A stretch of 64,000 bases of DNA. Source: Plantago elongata (Eukaryota > Streptophyta > Magnoliopsida > Lamiales > Plantaginaceae). The position numbers and the translations under genes are program-made. The stretch covers positions 42,797 through 106,796 of the forward strand of contig JAYMSP010000042.1 in assembly GCA_036897095.1 (NCBI GenBank). The letters are read 5' to 3'. The notes under the pieces were generated by a model. The model was not told the DNA's origin and did not search any database. It saw nothing but the letters and a program-made list of their open reading frames with translations. Of this stretch, positions 11,348 through 23,731 are shown piece after piece (position 1 is the first letter of the stretch; each line of letters starts with the position of its first letter).

Positions 11348-14300
11348 CTATGGACGTTGCAGATTTGAGGACGCTAAGCTCTGAAACTCATGCTCCAAAT
11401 AACCCATACTCACTTTATTTTCTGTCAACTTGGCTTGCAAAGCCGCAATTTCATCATCCTCAGCCTTTTTTGCAAGTTCGGCGGTTGACAGCTTCTCTTG
11501 CAGTTTCTTCAACTCTTCGGTGGTCTTGGAAATCTCTTCCATGACCCTACATCTCTCATTCTTCCTTGCAGAGATTTGCCTATTCAGTTCATTTACCTCG
11601 TCGACATATCTTCCTTGCTTCTCCTTGACAGCCACCAGGCCAGAGATACGGTCTTCAAGGACCTTAATATTAAACCCATGCTCTCTGAAATTGTCTAGTG
11701 CTGCTCTTATTTCAGTTATGACGCTGTCGGGGTCACGGAAGTGTAATTTGGATACCTTTTCAACCATATTAGAAAAATCTACCATTAAACCTACAGCAGT
11801 GCCTTCACGTGAACATTCTTTGACTTGATATAGAGGGTTGAAGTGGGGATTCTGCGGTATCCGTTTGAAAACATCAAAGTCCTTAATTGCTTCCCAGAGT
11901 GGGGTTGATTTAGTAAATGGCAAACTTTGCTGGACAGTTGTATCCGATGAAGGTTCATTTGTTGAAATGGAAGTTTGCCCCTCAGCTTCAGGCTGTTTCT
12001 CATTGTTCTCTTCTAGAACCGGTGCATTTTTTTCTAGTCTTCGGCTAGTTTCAGTATTCTGCCCCGCATTAGGAGCAGGTGTCACTCCTGCAAGTAGATA
12101 GTCTTGTCAGGCAATAGAAAAACTGGAAGAGTAACTAGGAAATAAGCCCGTAGACAACTTACTTGCAAAATTAACAAGAGGAGATTGCATCTCTTCAATC
12201 CACTTTGAAAGTGGTTCATCATCGTTTACGGGTAGTTCTCCGGCATCTTCCTCTGGCTCCAGCATGATCACTTCCAATGTTTCAATTTGAGAAACGTTAT
12301 GGGAATCTATAAAACCACACAGGAAATCATTACTAAAATACCCACTAACTGTACACAGATAAAAGTAGACATGCAGGTAAATTATATGTATCCTTCTTCA
12401 TTAGTGCCTCAATTCATTATCCATGTAATTAGGATTTAGCTCAGGGTAAAATAATAAAATATATAGAACGCATATCTTCCAGAAACAGGAAATTAGAAAT
12501 GGAGACACAATTGGGATACATATAAACAAAGAATTGTCTTACTTTCAACATGAAGTCCAGAGTTTTGATTCTCAGCCGGTGTACTTCCTCTTTCGGATGA
12601 CCCTGCCAGCTGCAAGCTGCTTGACTCTTCAAATTGCTTATTCTCCATGTCTTTGGAATAGGGCCTTTCATCTCTACATTCTTCTGTCGGGGGATCGGGC
12701 TGTTGACCAACTAGCTCATTTTCTAGCATTTGGAGGTTTTTTTCTCTCTGCCTCTTAAATGGCCTCCCCCTCTTCTTTTTAGGTAACACTTGAGTTTCTG
12801 GTGGTGTGGCCTACAGTTAACACAACAAAGGGATTTAAGTCAAGGTTGAGGAACACACTTAGTGAAAGGCCAGGTAGCCAGTGAATTGTATCCTCCAGTA
12901 TCTGCTTTGGCAAATACGAGATCGTACAAGAGGGACGAGGTGCTAGCCAGGTCCAAAGCAAAGTAGTACATGAGAAACAGGCAGCTACAGTTACACAAAT
13001 GGCATCAAAGTAAAGACATCATTCACATGGAACATCAATTCATAGAACATAAATGAGCCAGCCATTTGATAGTTGACAAACATATCCAAAACGATGCGTG
13101 AAGTCACATGAAGAGTTACAGATGACATCACAATATACCCTAATTCCAAGTTGGTATAAATGACAAAAAAATTCAATAAGTGCCATAAACCAAATGCGCA
13201 ATATTATCAGTAAGCAAGTCCCACAATCAACTCCAAATTGTCAAACTCAGGGTTTTTCGTTTGAACTTTATGGTTTTAATAAAAGACATTGAGATGACAA
13301 GAAGAATATTAAGCCTTATTACATAGCAGTTCTCCTTGGAGGAAAAACTAAAAAGCCATGCAAGCTTCTAGTAAATACCACGTAAACCATTTTATTTATT
13401 TACCTTCAAACCCTGCATTCGTATAACATCTGGTTGCTGCTCAGGGTCGCTCACTGGCTTCAATTCTTTGCCATGGGAACCATTACTTCCTGCACCCCTT
13501 GACGACCCAGAACCCACTTTCGTTGCACATGGCAAACTTAATACGATGGATATTTCATCCAGCTTTTTCAATTGTTCATTTTGAACACCCACAGTAGCTT
13601 CTGCATAATATTCCAGATAATGCCTAGTTAAACAAAGACCATGGCAACAAGTGAAAAAAGAAAATTTGTGAAATCCACCAAGCCATTAACATAAGAGTTA
13701 TGTAGTTCCACCCCAGCTTTGAAATTTCTTTCACCTTGCAAATTTGGCGTGCTGGACTTCTTAATATTAGATCCCGGCACCACTTTATCCCCATTCTGTG
13801 GAGTGACAGGTTCTTTTCCCTTTTTCCGCTGCATTGATTCAAGTGCGTCATATACCAAGATACAAATTATACTCATGAACATCTAACAAATTACATTTGA
13901 GTGCGTGTAGAAAGTAGAAACCATATTCATTCATTCTCGACGACATCTTGAACATGATTGTCAGTAGCAATTCACACTTAGTCACTTGATCTCTTTGGAT
14001 TATTCAATAATAATATAATAGAAAAACATCTCCCCACTAATTGGACTAGAAAGACAGTACTCAATTTTAGGCACTAAATTAATTACACTGCTTTAAACTT
14101 GTTTGTTCATGAACAGCTGAAAACGAGCATCTGCGAATTAGGAACATGAAAACCAATTGCTCTACAACAGCCAATTATAGGAATTGGACGTGACTTACAA
14201 TTCTCTTCACCTGTGAATGCTTGCCTGAAAACTGATCCCCTTCAGCAGTTGGTGTTGCCGAGGTCAAATTGCGCAAAGAGACAGGACTTTTACCATCAGG

Positions 14301-16307
14301 TGTCATTTGTGTAGCTGATGTACCACGTTTATCATTTTTGCTTGCTCCGAGTACATTTACTTCCTTGCGCCTTTTTGATGCTCGAGAAGGAGCTGGTCTT
14401 GACTCAGATACATCTTGTCTTTTTTTGGACAATGGGGTGGTCACTTCAGAAGATTTCTGATGAACAGGAGGCAATTTCTCATGCAGGCCCTTCCTCAGTT
14501 TCGAGGAAGATGTTGTATTCCCATGGGAAGTGTTGATCTTATCCTCAGAAATGTCTGAGACAACGGTAAGATTGCCACTGGAACTCTCAGATCTGTAATG
14601 CTTATCCTGGGATAGCTGTAACATGACACATTCATTCTTTTAACTGACTAAAAGATTTATGCACATACTGCAAGATTTCTAATACAAAACCATGAAGGCG
14701 AGTTGCACAGAGATCTAGCAAGTAAGAAATGCAAGTGCCAACCACAAAAAAACTTTGTTAACAGAAAAGAAAATGTCCGAACTAAGCAACACTACATAAC
14801 TTTAATAAAATCAAAGCATGGCAAGTAACTCAAGAAAGTATATCTTTATCTACCTTACGAAACTCAAATAAGCTCACAGCATCAATGAATAATTACTGTG
14901 ACCTATTACAGAATCAAGAGATGTTTATACAGACCTTGGAAGCAGTGGACCATTGTTCATTCACCCACTCCATATGATGCCGTAGTACTGATTGATGAAA
15001 CTCTTCCTCGGATTGGTTGTGATTAAAAAATACAATGTATTTGTCTCCCGGAAGCAATTTCTTAATTGTCCCAGTCCACCATCCATGCTCAAAGTATGCA
15101 TCAACTTTCTCCTTCAAAATGAAAACCTTATCCTTAATCTCCGGAGGGCATGGTCTGACATCAGCTGCAGAAACTGTTCCCTTAAGAAGCTCACCCTTGT
15201 CGTCCTTCAAGGCACAATACTCCACCAAAAACGTGGTTCCACCTTCCAAAGGTTTCAGAATAGATGCTTCGAACCACGAGTGATGGTAAGGTTTATTGAC
15301 ATCCCGTGTCACTTCTACTTCCTCCCCCACAGACATTGATTCTACCTCAGCCTTCCGAAATCCACAATAAATATAGTAACAAGTCAGAAAACAACTATGG
15401 AAAGCATGCATCATCTAAAAATGAAAATATTCCCCTCTTATCATCAACTAACCTCTAATCAATAACCAACACTTAACCAAACTCTAAGCAGTGCAACATC
15501 TTAGATCACTATCTCAGTCTCACACAAATGTATGCCCTAATTACAGCCATAAGGGTACATGCATGGCATTGCAAAACTTATCCAGCTCCCAAACAGATAA
15601 ATCAAGCCACTGAACAAAACAAATTAACCGAGGATGCTCGGAATCTAACCTAATTTCACAAGTGATTATACCTTCCTAGCAGGTCGGGTCCATTTTCCGT
15701 CAATCCAATCCCAATGAGCTCTAAGATCAGCGGCTGCCACCGTACGCTTATCAGGAGGATCCGCAAAATCCAGCACATACCATGCACCTCCGTCAACCAC
15801 ACGCGCCACCTCTCCAATCCACCATCCGTCGTTGTAAAACGCGTCAACGGCGTCGTGTACGCGGAAACCAGCAACGATCTCCTGCGGTGGAGGAGCTGGC
15901 CTCACGAACGCAATGTCCACATCCTCTCTGAGGTGAACGGATCCGCCTTCCTCAGTCAGTAGATCGCTATACTCCACGTGGAGTTTTCCGGTAGGTTCGG
16001 AACTGATTACAATGGCTGTGAAGTAGACGAGCCTGAAGCCTTCTTCGTCGGTTTGAACTTCGATTAAGGCGCCTTCGGGGAATCGGTGCGCGGCGGGGCT
16101 GCGGCGGCGACGCGGGTGGTTGGGGAGAGGAGAGGAGGAGGATTTGGGGGTTTTTTGGAGTCGGGGAGTACCGCCCATTTCCTTGGTGTGAGATTTTGAA
16201 GTGCCTTTCCGGTGTGGCCCCAAAGCTGAATTGGTAAGAGCCTTTTTGGGCTTCTTGGCTTTCAGATCTTCCCTTTTCATTTTTGGATGTTTGGTAATGA
16301 TCCTCAA
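11348..16307 (-). CDS. Full-length Agenet/DUF724 protein, 970 aa
   Basis: Eight coding exons: 16307-15672, 15351-14935, 14615-14199, 13828-13735, 13600-13404, 12810-12543, 12306-12163 and 12087-11348. All junctions stay in frame and total 971 codons. Exon 1 has a Lys/Arg-rich N-terminus and two Agenet repeats (WWIGEVARVV, HWDWIDGKW). Exon 2 holds two more (SWFEASILKPL, WWTGTIKKLL, HHMEWVNEQW). Exons 3-5 encode a long Ser/Lys-rich linker with basic clusters (SKRRKE). Exon 6 has an AT-hook-like KKKRGRPFKRQR. Exons 7-8 form the DUF724 domain (PLSKWIEEMQSPL, then VFKRIPQNPHFNPL) and a C-terminal coiled coil. The domain order is that of DUF724 proteins; nuclear, histone-reading or transport-related roles are inferred from the family. 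The exon 2 acceptor has a weak pyrimidine tract and the exon 4 donor was chosen to keep frame. Start could also be Met10. Confidence 0.85.
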
Positions 16308-16479
16308 TCAAAATAGTCAATACACATACACTCAACTTTGTGGAAGTATACTCTACTAGGGCCCTACTTTCTATTTGATATGTGGATCTAATCTTTGGAG
16401 GTAAAGGTTTTACACGGAGTTTTATAGAGCGGAAATTAATGAACACTGATGAAGGCGATCGAGTTGTAAGGAAGAGAAC

Positions 16480-17280
16480 CGCATAGAGGAGTTTTTGGGA
16501 GGTTAATAGAGAGTGAAGTGATTTAGTTGAGAATGGTAGAGGTCTAGAGGATGGGTACTCCGGTACAACAAGAATACCAAGATACGGAATGAGAGAACAA
16601 TCAATTAATCAATGAAGAGGAGTGATTGAGGATCGTTTCACAAGCAGATTCTTCAAGGGATGGGATGGTTTTAGGGTAAAGTCGATTGGAAAATTAAGGA
16701 GAGAATGAAGATCTTTGCACGCGGCATAACTTTTGTAGATGGGATAAGAGTAACTTTAATTCAAGAAAAGAATATAGGATGGAGAACTTTTAACACGACG
16801 AAAATTTCTATATAGGAATTAGGAGTGAATTCAATTGGAAAATGCATATATATGATGGGATGGAGATTTGTTGACACAACAGAATTTTCTAGAACTCGAA
16901 TAAGAGTGAATTTGTCGACAAATTAGTAAGGAAACATCGAAAGAGTTTTCTACATCTCGAGATGAATGATGAAGACAAGAGGAAGATAATATGTTAAAGT
17001 TAACAACTAGAGATCTATATTTTACTTTTATATTGACGATGAAGGATAGTGATATTAAACGAGTTGAGCATTTCATTCTTCAAACTTAGCACAAGCTATA
17101 AGCATGTTTTTAATATCAAACAAGCTCGAGTTATTAATTGTAGCTAGGTTCAAGTTCGCGGCTCATTTAGTTCGAGTTTAAATCGGGCTCAAGCTCATTA
17201 CTAAAAATTTCATTTAATATATGAAAAAGAAGTAAAAAAGAGCTTAGTCGAGTATTAAAGATTCGGAGTCCTGCTCTACC
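16480..17280. other. Upstream region of the DUF724 gene, degenerate repeats
   Basis: From about 16560 to 17040, motifs of the AGAGTGAATT, GATGGGATGG and GGAAAATT type recur loosely, suggesting an old degenerate repeat. At 17080-17230, CAAGCTCGAGTT/GTTCGAGTTT motifs resemble hAT subterminal repeats, but no ends can be defined. No gene was seen. Confidence 0.35.
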
Positions 17281-17289
17281 CTTCTCAAG

Positions 17290-17700
17290 TTAGTATGCTC
17301 TCAATTGTCAATATGATTATTATGGCCAATTTGGAAGAAGGGTTTTGGTGTACTTGGAGAGAGAATAATTATAACAAGAAATTGATGCCTTTTTATTGAG
17401 CGTTTGAAACTTTGCTAAAGAACATGCAATTATCTGCTAAAATTAAGATATCAGGATCACAAGACAATTTCTTTGTTAACACACTTTGTGAGGGGATGGA
17501 TGGTTGTTAATAAATCAAAGGTTAAGATGTTTGGTGATATAGGATCTCCCTGACGAGTTCCTCTCGTGTTTGTCCAATATGCGGACATGAACTTTAACTT
17601 TGAAGAACCATTGTGCAAGGCATGATTCTAGCTCTACAAAAGAATGAAAATTGAACTTACTAGGAGCTAGTTAATAAAAGTCGAATCACTAACATATGTC
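17290..17700 (-). pseudogene. LINE reverse-transcriptase remnant
   Basis: On the minus strand, 17577-17530 encodes TRGTRQGDPISP, a form of the RG.RQGDPLSP motif of plant LINE reverse transcriptases. Further on (about 17445-17395), ADNCMFFSKVSNAQ matches the catalytic-region FADDC.FF.KA block, with the second Asp replaced by Asn. Stop codons and frame changes separate the pieces, so it is dead. The borders are approximate. Confidence 0.65.
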
Positions 17701-18399
17701 TTCTTAATGCCTAGCTTAATGAAAAGCAGAACTTCTAGTTCTATTCGCTCGTGAGTGGTCATGAGTCATGCATGGCATTATCAATAAACAATAATGCTCC
17801 TCGTCGGGACAAATGCGAAATGAGTTTTCTTCAATTGACAAAGGTCTCGTCCTATGATAATAGTATCTGTTCTGGAAACTTTCTTTTATCCTCAATTGGC
17901 ATGGTTAGGACTCAGGTAATATCTACATTATACACCAAATTGGCAAACGAAGAGCACCAATTAATATATTATGCGTTAATTTTTTCAAAAAATTTTAAGT
18001 AAAACTTATTGCAACATATCACTACATTTATTGTGAATGGTAATACCTCTTTATTTTTTTGGATGATCATCTTTCTTGTTTTCTTGTGGGTTGATAATTT
18101 CATAAATACTCAAATTAACCTAAATAAAATTTAATTTTATCCACTTGAAAAAGTTCCTAACTTGAGGAGAAAAAAATATATAAAATAAATAAAAATTACT
18201 AACGAATTTATTTTTTTGAGATTTATAAATGTAGTGATTGAATTATTTTTCGGATATCTATGACTTTATTTGAACCTTATGAAATTGTAAACGAGTTGTA
18301 CAGATGTAATTTTATTAATTCAACTTTTAAACATTGTTATAAGATCTCAAATATGTAAAAACAATCATTTCTATAAAGAAATGTTCGTGCCATGGCACT

Positions 18400-19060
18400 A
18401 CCAATGCACAGTGCCCATTGACTCAACCTAATGTCTCGAACCTGCATATACGTAGACTCTCTACTTACCCGATGACTATATAAAGAAAATTCCGTGACCA
18501 ATGCACATACCCAATGCCCATGCCCCAACCCAATGCCCCAAACCGATATATACATAGACTCTCTACTTCTCCCGATAACTCCAGATGACAACAATGCCCC
18601 GGACCCAGTGCCTAGCATCCGAGACTAATGCCCGTGCCCAATGCCTGAACCCCGTGCCCCGGAATAATGTATGTGCCCCGCCCACTACTTGCATCTCGAC
18701 ATGATGCGTCATCGTGTTGTCGTGAAAATTATTATTACTTATTTTTACATATATATGATATTATTTTTTTGAATAAGATATATATGATATTACAAGAGTG
18801 TTTAAAATAAAAATTAATAAATTTGTACTTTTTAGAACTCATTTTACAATTTATTAAGGTTAAAATAAAGTTATTAGTAAATTTTATAGACTTCAGAAAA
18901 ATAATTCAAATATAGTTGAGAGTGGTCTTTATTTATAGATCTCGTAAAAATAAAGTCATCAGTAATTTTTATTTATCTTTGCATTTTTATTAATCAATAA
19001 AATATATTTGAAAGTGGACAAAAATTAAAATTTAAAAAAGAAAAGAAATAAGTATGAATA
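18400..19060. mobile_element. Diverged PIF/Harbinger-like MITE with internal repeat
   Basis: The stretch 18690-19060 follows the same order of motifs as the element at 4511-5132: GATGCGTCATCGTG, then an AT-rich core with TATTACAAGAGTG, TTTACAATTTATTAA and a run of TATAAAAAAGAAAAG type. Before it, at about 18410-18570, a unit of roughly 120 bp containing ATATAC.TAGACTCTCTACTT and CCCGAT.ACT is present twice, surrounded by CAATGCCC repeats. Clear termini and a target duplication were not found. Confidence 0.45.
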
Positions 19061-19719
19061 GTTTTGTCAAGTGTTAAAATTTGTGGTCCCCTTCATATCT
19101 CACATTTGATTTACATCGTAAATATATTTTAATGTACTAATTTGTTGTTAAATGTAGTGATTTGATGAAGAATTTATTTGCCAATTTTTTTTATAAAAAG
19201 TGCTATAGATTACCCCTGGCAAACTTTTATTGGTATGCACGATGGATTCTATTTTTTTTTTCTAAACGGTTAAAGTTAACTCGAACCCTCAAATTATTGT
19301 TTGAAATTGAATTGAGATGTGATTCGCTTTAGATTCTATTATTATCAAATCTGCAGGGTCTTGTCAATCATTCACAAGTTACTCCAAATTGGTAACTTTT
19401 TGCTTGAGTTGACATGGCGAGGTATTGCTACAAGCCAACTGCTAAAGTATACATTAATAGGCTAAAATAGTATTGCAGGTGGAGTACTATATATAAGAGT
19501 AGTACTTGCATAATTGCATTTGCAGAAACAATGACGAACAGGAAAAACAGAGAACTAGGAAGATTCTTCAATATCAAAATCACCATGGGATTGTGTTTGC
19601 TGGTCAAATTGTGATAACTGGATTAAGTTTGAAAAATGCTAGTAATTTGAAAATTAGACATCGCTTGTTGAAAATTAGATACATGTCAGATTGCATGATA
19701 ATGTTCAATGCTTTGCAGA

Positions 19720-19845
19720 AAATACTCGTCCTTTTCTTTGGCGTGACAGGGTACCAGTTAAAGCTACATTGACATGTTTGGGTCTTGTTGATTCTGATGC
19801 TTGTGTCTTCTGTTATGGTGCTACTGAAACTAGAAATCAACATTA
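19720..19845 (+). pseudogene. LINE C-terminal zinc-binding (zf-RVT) remnant
   Basis: In one plus-strand frame this reads WRDRVPVKATLTCLGLVDSD, then CVFCYGATETRNQH, then a stop. This is the zinc-binding domain found at the C-terminus of plant LINE ORF2 (W.DR.P....L...GLVDSD.CVFC....ETR.H). It lies about 2 kb from the reverse-transcriptase remnant but on the opposite strand, so the two are not one simple insertion. No intact ORF surrounds it. Confidence 0.65.
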
Positions 19846-20135
19846 GATTGCCTAATTTTGATTTTGCATGTCTATATCCTTTATAATATCAAAGCTAGGC
19901 CGGAACGAGTGCATAGTGGCGCGGCCTCCGCCCCTACAATTTACAAAATTGATCAAATATATATTAACTTTTACATGGCACTTCAAATACTAGGTTCGCC
20001 CCGAGCACAGGTGCAGCCTTTTGTTGAAGTGTAATGGCTTCAGGTTGGAGGTTGAGGAATGGAAGTGATCAACATAAGAAGTTTGTTGTGGAGATGATTT
20101 GCAGATTTGTGGAGATGTAGTAGCTCTATAATACA

Positions 20136-21305
20136 CTACTCTTCTTTAGTTTCTGCAGATATTACTGACTTGAGCCAGCGAGCGAGATTTATCAGAAAAG
20201 GCGTATAGACGAAATAACAAGTGATTGTCCATGTTACTAGTCCCTGAAATAAAAGCAACAAATAATTCTAGAGTTAAGTATCAAACTCAAACAAGTGATG
20301 GTACTAAATTTGAACTTCACTGATGTACTTCATATATCACCTGTCCAAAGATCTCTATGTTTGCTTGAGGATAGTACCACAGGTTGTATAATCTACAAAC
20401 CAAACCACAAAGATCATAAATATCTAAGCAATGTATTCAATTTTCTGGACATTTATCAGCTTACTTCATGATAGGAATTTCGGCTAATGGGCAACCAACG
20501 CCTATAAGAGAAGCAAGTGCAAATCCTAGCTTTGTTCTGTCAAACGAAAACCATGCCAGCTCTGCTGCCGCAAACAATATGTAGGCCTCGATGTTGGCTG
20601 GTACACCTCCTTTGTATAGTTCAGCACTTAATTCAATGAACAGAACCAGGGCCCTGATTTAAACAACAGCTTCATTTGTGTTGGAACTTTTGCACGACAT
20701 TAAGAAAGCGGTCGGTATCACTAATTTAAACACGGGCACTGTTCGCAACTAACAAAAACTAACACATAAGTCTAGTTCATTGACGAACAGAGTAATTTCT
20801 TACACCAATGACGCGGCTGTCTTGTCTAGGCTACTTTCTGGTGGTGCTTGTGGAGATAACTTTTCGTCGATGATAAGCTGCAGAATTCCCACGGTGCAGT
20901 AAAACAATCCAAGCAAAGGAGGAACCTTACCAAATACCAACACAAGCAACAAAACCAATTAAATTCGACATAGTATAAGGTCGAAAATAGACTCAAGAGT
21001 TTTAAACAGCTTGTTACAGAACGTACCCATATATTTGTGTGAAGCGGACCAATATCAATTGCTCCATTCTGGTAACTCACAAGATTCACCCTCGAGTGTA
21101 ATCCGTCAATGAGGGTACCCAAGAAGAAACCTGAGCCAAAAAGCGAGAGAGAGACGGTCGGCCAAGTGTCTATGAGGCTAGTATTTCCCTGATTTCTGAG
21201 GCTGCAAACTGGGCTATTTCTCACAATCTTGTTCTTTTTAAAGTGCAGGTGGTGAGAAGATTTGCAATGAAGATGTGGGAATCCAAATCCAGCCAAGGTC
21301 TGCAT
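20136..21305 (-). CDS. INSIG-like plastid membrane protein, 249 aa
   Basis: Five exons: 21305-21027, 20925-20804, 20653-20465, 20392-20341 and 20243-20136. They join in frame to 250 codons including TAG. The first 45 residues are basic and Ser/Asn-containing without acidic residues, as expected for a chloroplast transit peptide. The rest is hydrophobic with about five membrane segments. It contains [50 protein letters not shown] and [16 protein letters not shown]. The WVPP and FDR...G blocks recall animal INSIG proteins, which anchor sterol-sensing proteins in the ER. The plant members are uncharacterised as far as I know, and a sterol role is not implied. The exon 2 acceptor (GGTAAG) is weak but in frame. 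I am confident of the gene model and moderately confident of the INSIG relationship. Confidence 0.75.
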
Positions 21306-21519
21306 CTAATGTATGTTTAAAGTTGGGCAAATGTTCTTGATCAAGATCTGCTTTGTCAGTTTACAAAAATTGTGGCCAGTTCTTGATTATCATCCAGATG
21401 ACTATAACATGAGGTCCAAACTTGTTCCAGATATTATTTTTTCCACAATAACATTATATCCTCTAAAATTTCCGAATCTTCTTGACTGGAGTTATAAATA
21501 GTGGTTAAATTGTCAAATG

Positions 21520-22290
21520 TAGTGAGTGACACTGATCACTTAATACCTAGCCTGTCAACCTAAATCACATTAAATCTTACCATTGTGTGACTTTTATGTA
21601 GTTTAAACTCTTTCAATTGCATTTTATATCGTCCTTAGAATGTTAAATGTACATATTTCACTTTCATACTCAAACTGTAAAACAATATGCATTTTCTATT
21701 AAGCACAATAACATACTCCCCAACTCCCTCAAATACAACTTTTCGCATTTATCATATAAAATTTTATCTCAACCGCCTTTAAATATAAAACAAATCTCAT
21801 ATTTCATTCACCATCATTCCTATTTTATTAACCCTTTCCTTGAAAACTTGTTTCCGTGACTCTGGGAATTTTAGTCCTGTCTTTATTTTTTCTTTTATTA
21901 TAGCAAGTGAACACACTAGTAGCAATTTTTTTCCTTCATTTTGTTTAAGCATTCCACTTCGTTATATTGTGGTCAATCATAATTAATTTTAATAATAAAT
22001 TAATTTTAAAATATAACAGTTTAATACTCAATACACTTATATTCTAAATATTACAATTAATTTAAATTTTATAATATAATATTAATTTTTATTATAATAT
22101 TTTAAAGTAATTCATAATCAATATTAATTATGACTTATCAATCAAAATTAAAGTGAAAAGTGTATAAACAAATAAAGGAGTATCAATTATTACGGCAGAT
22201 CGCTCCAAGTGGCGCGAAATTAGGCCTTGACATGGATTAAAGGCCACACGAATAGTTAGTTTTTTCCTAGGAGTAATTTGGTACTTTCAA
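21520..22290. other. Intergenic, AT-rich, no gene seen
   Basis: Long A/T-rich stretches, including a low-complexity ATTAATTTTAATAATAAATT region near 21980-22150. No coding signal or defined element was found. Confidence 0.4.
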
Positions 22291-22309
22291 CTTACACTAA
22301 ACAGAATTA

Positions 22310-22452
22310 GATTAAATTAAATTAAATTAAACTGGACTGGACTGAATTAAAGTAAAGTATAAATTATAATTAATCTCAGTTAAACTGAACTAAATTGCAT
22401 TAAAATGAATTGAACTAAACTGAACTTATTTTCAATTGAAGATAATACAATC
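22310..22452. mobile_element. Tourist-like MITE, copy 1
   Basis: It contains the family core (AACTGAACTAAATTG, GTATAAATTATAA). TTA flanks it at 22307-22309 and 22453-22455. Its ends are more diverged than in the other copies, and an (ATTAA)n expansion sits at the left. Confidence 0.5.
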
Positions 22453-23164
22453 TTATGTTATGTTTATATGGAATTGTCAATTGTATTAAATTAACTAAAC
22501 AATAATGCCAGCTCTAATTGTTGGGATCTTTTGGACATACTTGGTCTGTTTTAATCACTTATCTGAGGCCATTAACCGTTAAACAGGCTTGATGCTAATC
22601 GGTCTCATTGATTATTCGCCTAGGATTCGGATCTTTCATATCTTTGTCAATGTTAAATAAACTACATTCCAGTTTTAGAATGTCCTAATTGTCAATTTGT
22701 ATAGATTTGGCGGCACGGCCTTTGATTAATATTGTTAACACTATCATCTGGCCACTAAATCATGTCTTTGGAATTGCTGATTGTATTTGAATTGGTCCAA
22801 GTAGAACAGTAATTATCTTCATCGAAGCGAAACAATGTCACAAGCATTGTACTTCTCGAAAAATCACGAACACTTTTGGCACAATTTGAACCAGCCTTTG
22901 AAAGAAACAATGACACATTTTGTATTTTGCTTGACCCAACAGACCTGGATACAGAGTTTAGGCCGAACAACAACGCTGATCAAACCAATTTTCATTTTGA
23001 CTGGATGTCATCTAATCATCTGTAAGCACTGTTTAGAGCTGGAATTGAGTTCAGTTGAGATTTTTCGTGTAAAACGTTCGATTGAAACTACATTTGAGTT
23101 GTTTCGAACTCTCAATTCTTGTTTTAATCCAAACAAATAATGCTCTATTGGATTGGATTATATT

Positions 23165-23650
23165 AATGTAGCTCGGAGGTTTGGATAATACCCAATTAAA
23201 ATTATTTGTTTATGTCATAAAACATCATAAATTAGAAGAACAAAATATCATGAAATTCCACATGTTATCTCATGGGATATTTTCCCTATGTTAAATATCC
23301 TAGCACTGACTTTTTTGGAAACTTCAACCCCGTAGCCCTTCCGGTGAGGTCCATCGATGCAGTGAGTTGGGATACTTGCGTCAAATAATTGAAATAAGAT
23401 AGTGATAAGCACCATTTAGTTGAGTGGTTTAGACAACACATAATTAAAATTTATATGTTTATGTATAAAAAACATCACAAAAGGAAGGAAAATATGGCAT
23501 AGAATTCTACCCGGCCGTTACATTATTAGATATTTTAATGATTTATGTGTATGTTATAAATATCCTCGTATATATGACTTTTTCTGAAATTTTAACAATA
23601 TAACCTTTTGTTTGAGATCCAATGCTACAATGAAGCTCTGATGTGGTACG
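23165..23650. repeat. Diverged tandem duplication, about 240-bp unit
   Basis: Two adjacent blocks (about 23165-23400 and 23415-23650) share the same succession of motifs: ACCCAATTAAAATTATTTGTTTATG / ACACATAATTAAAATTTATATGTTTATG, AAACATCA, ATTTTCC..ATGTTAAATATCCT / GTTATAAATATCCTCG, GACTTTTT, and CCATCGATGCAGTGAG / CCAATGCTACAATGAAG. There are many substitutions, so the duplication is old. There is no coding sequence. Confidence 0.5.
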
Positions 23651-23731
23651 AACGATGTATTAAACCCCTCTCCTTGTACTACAGTATTGTAAAATATCAT
23701 GAAAAAGTAGCTTGATGCTTGCGCCTGGGGA

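Noticed and set aside
17080-17230. Second hAT element suggested by CTCGAGTT motifs
   Set aside because: No terminal repeats or target duplication could be found.
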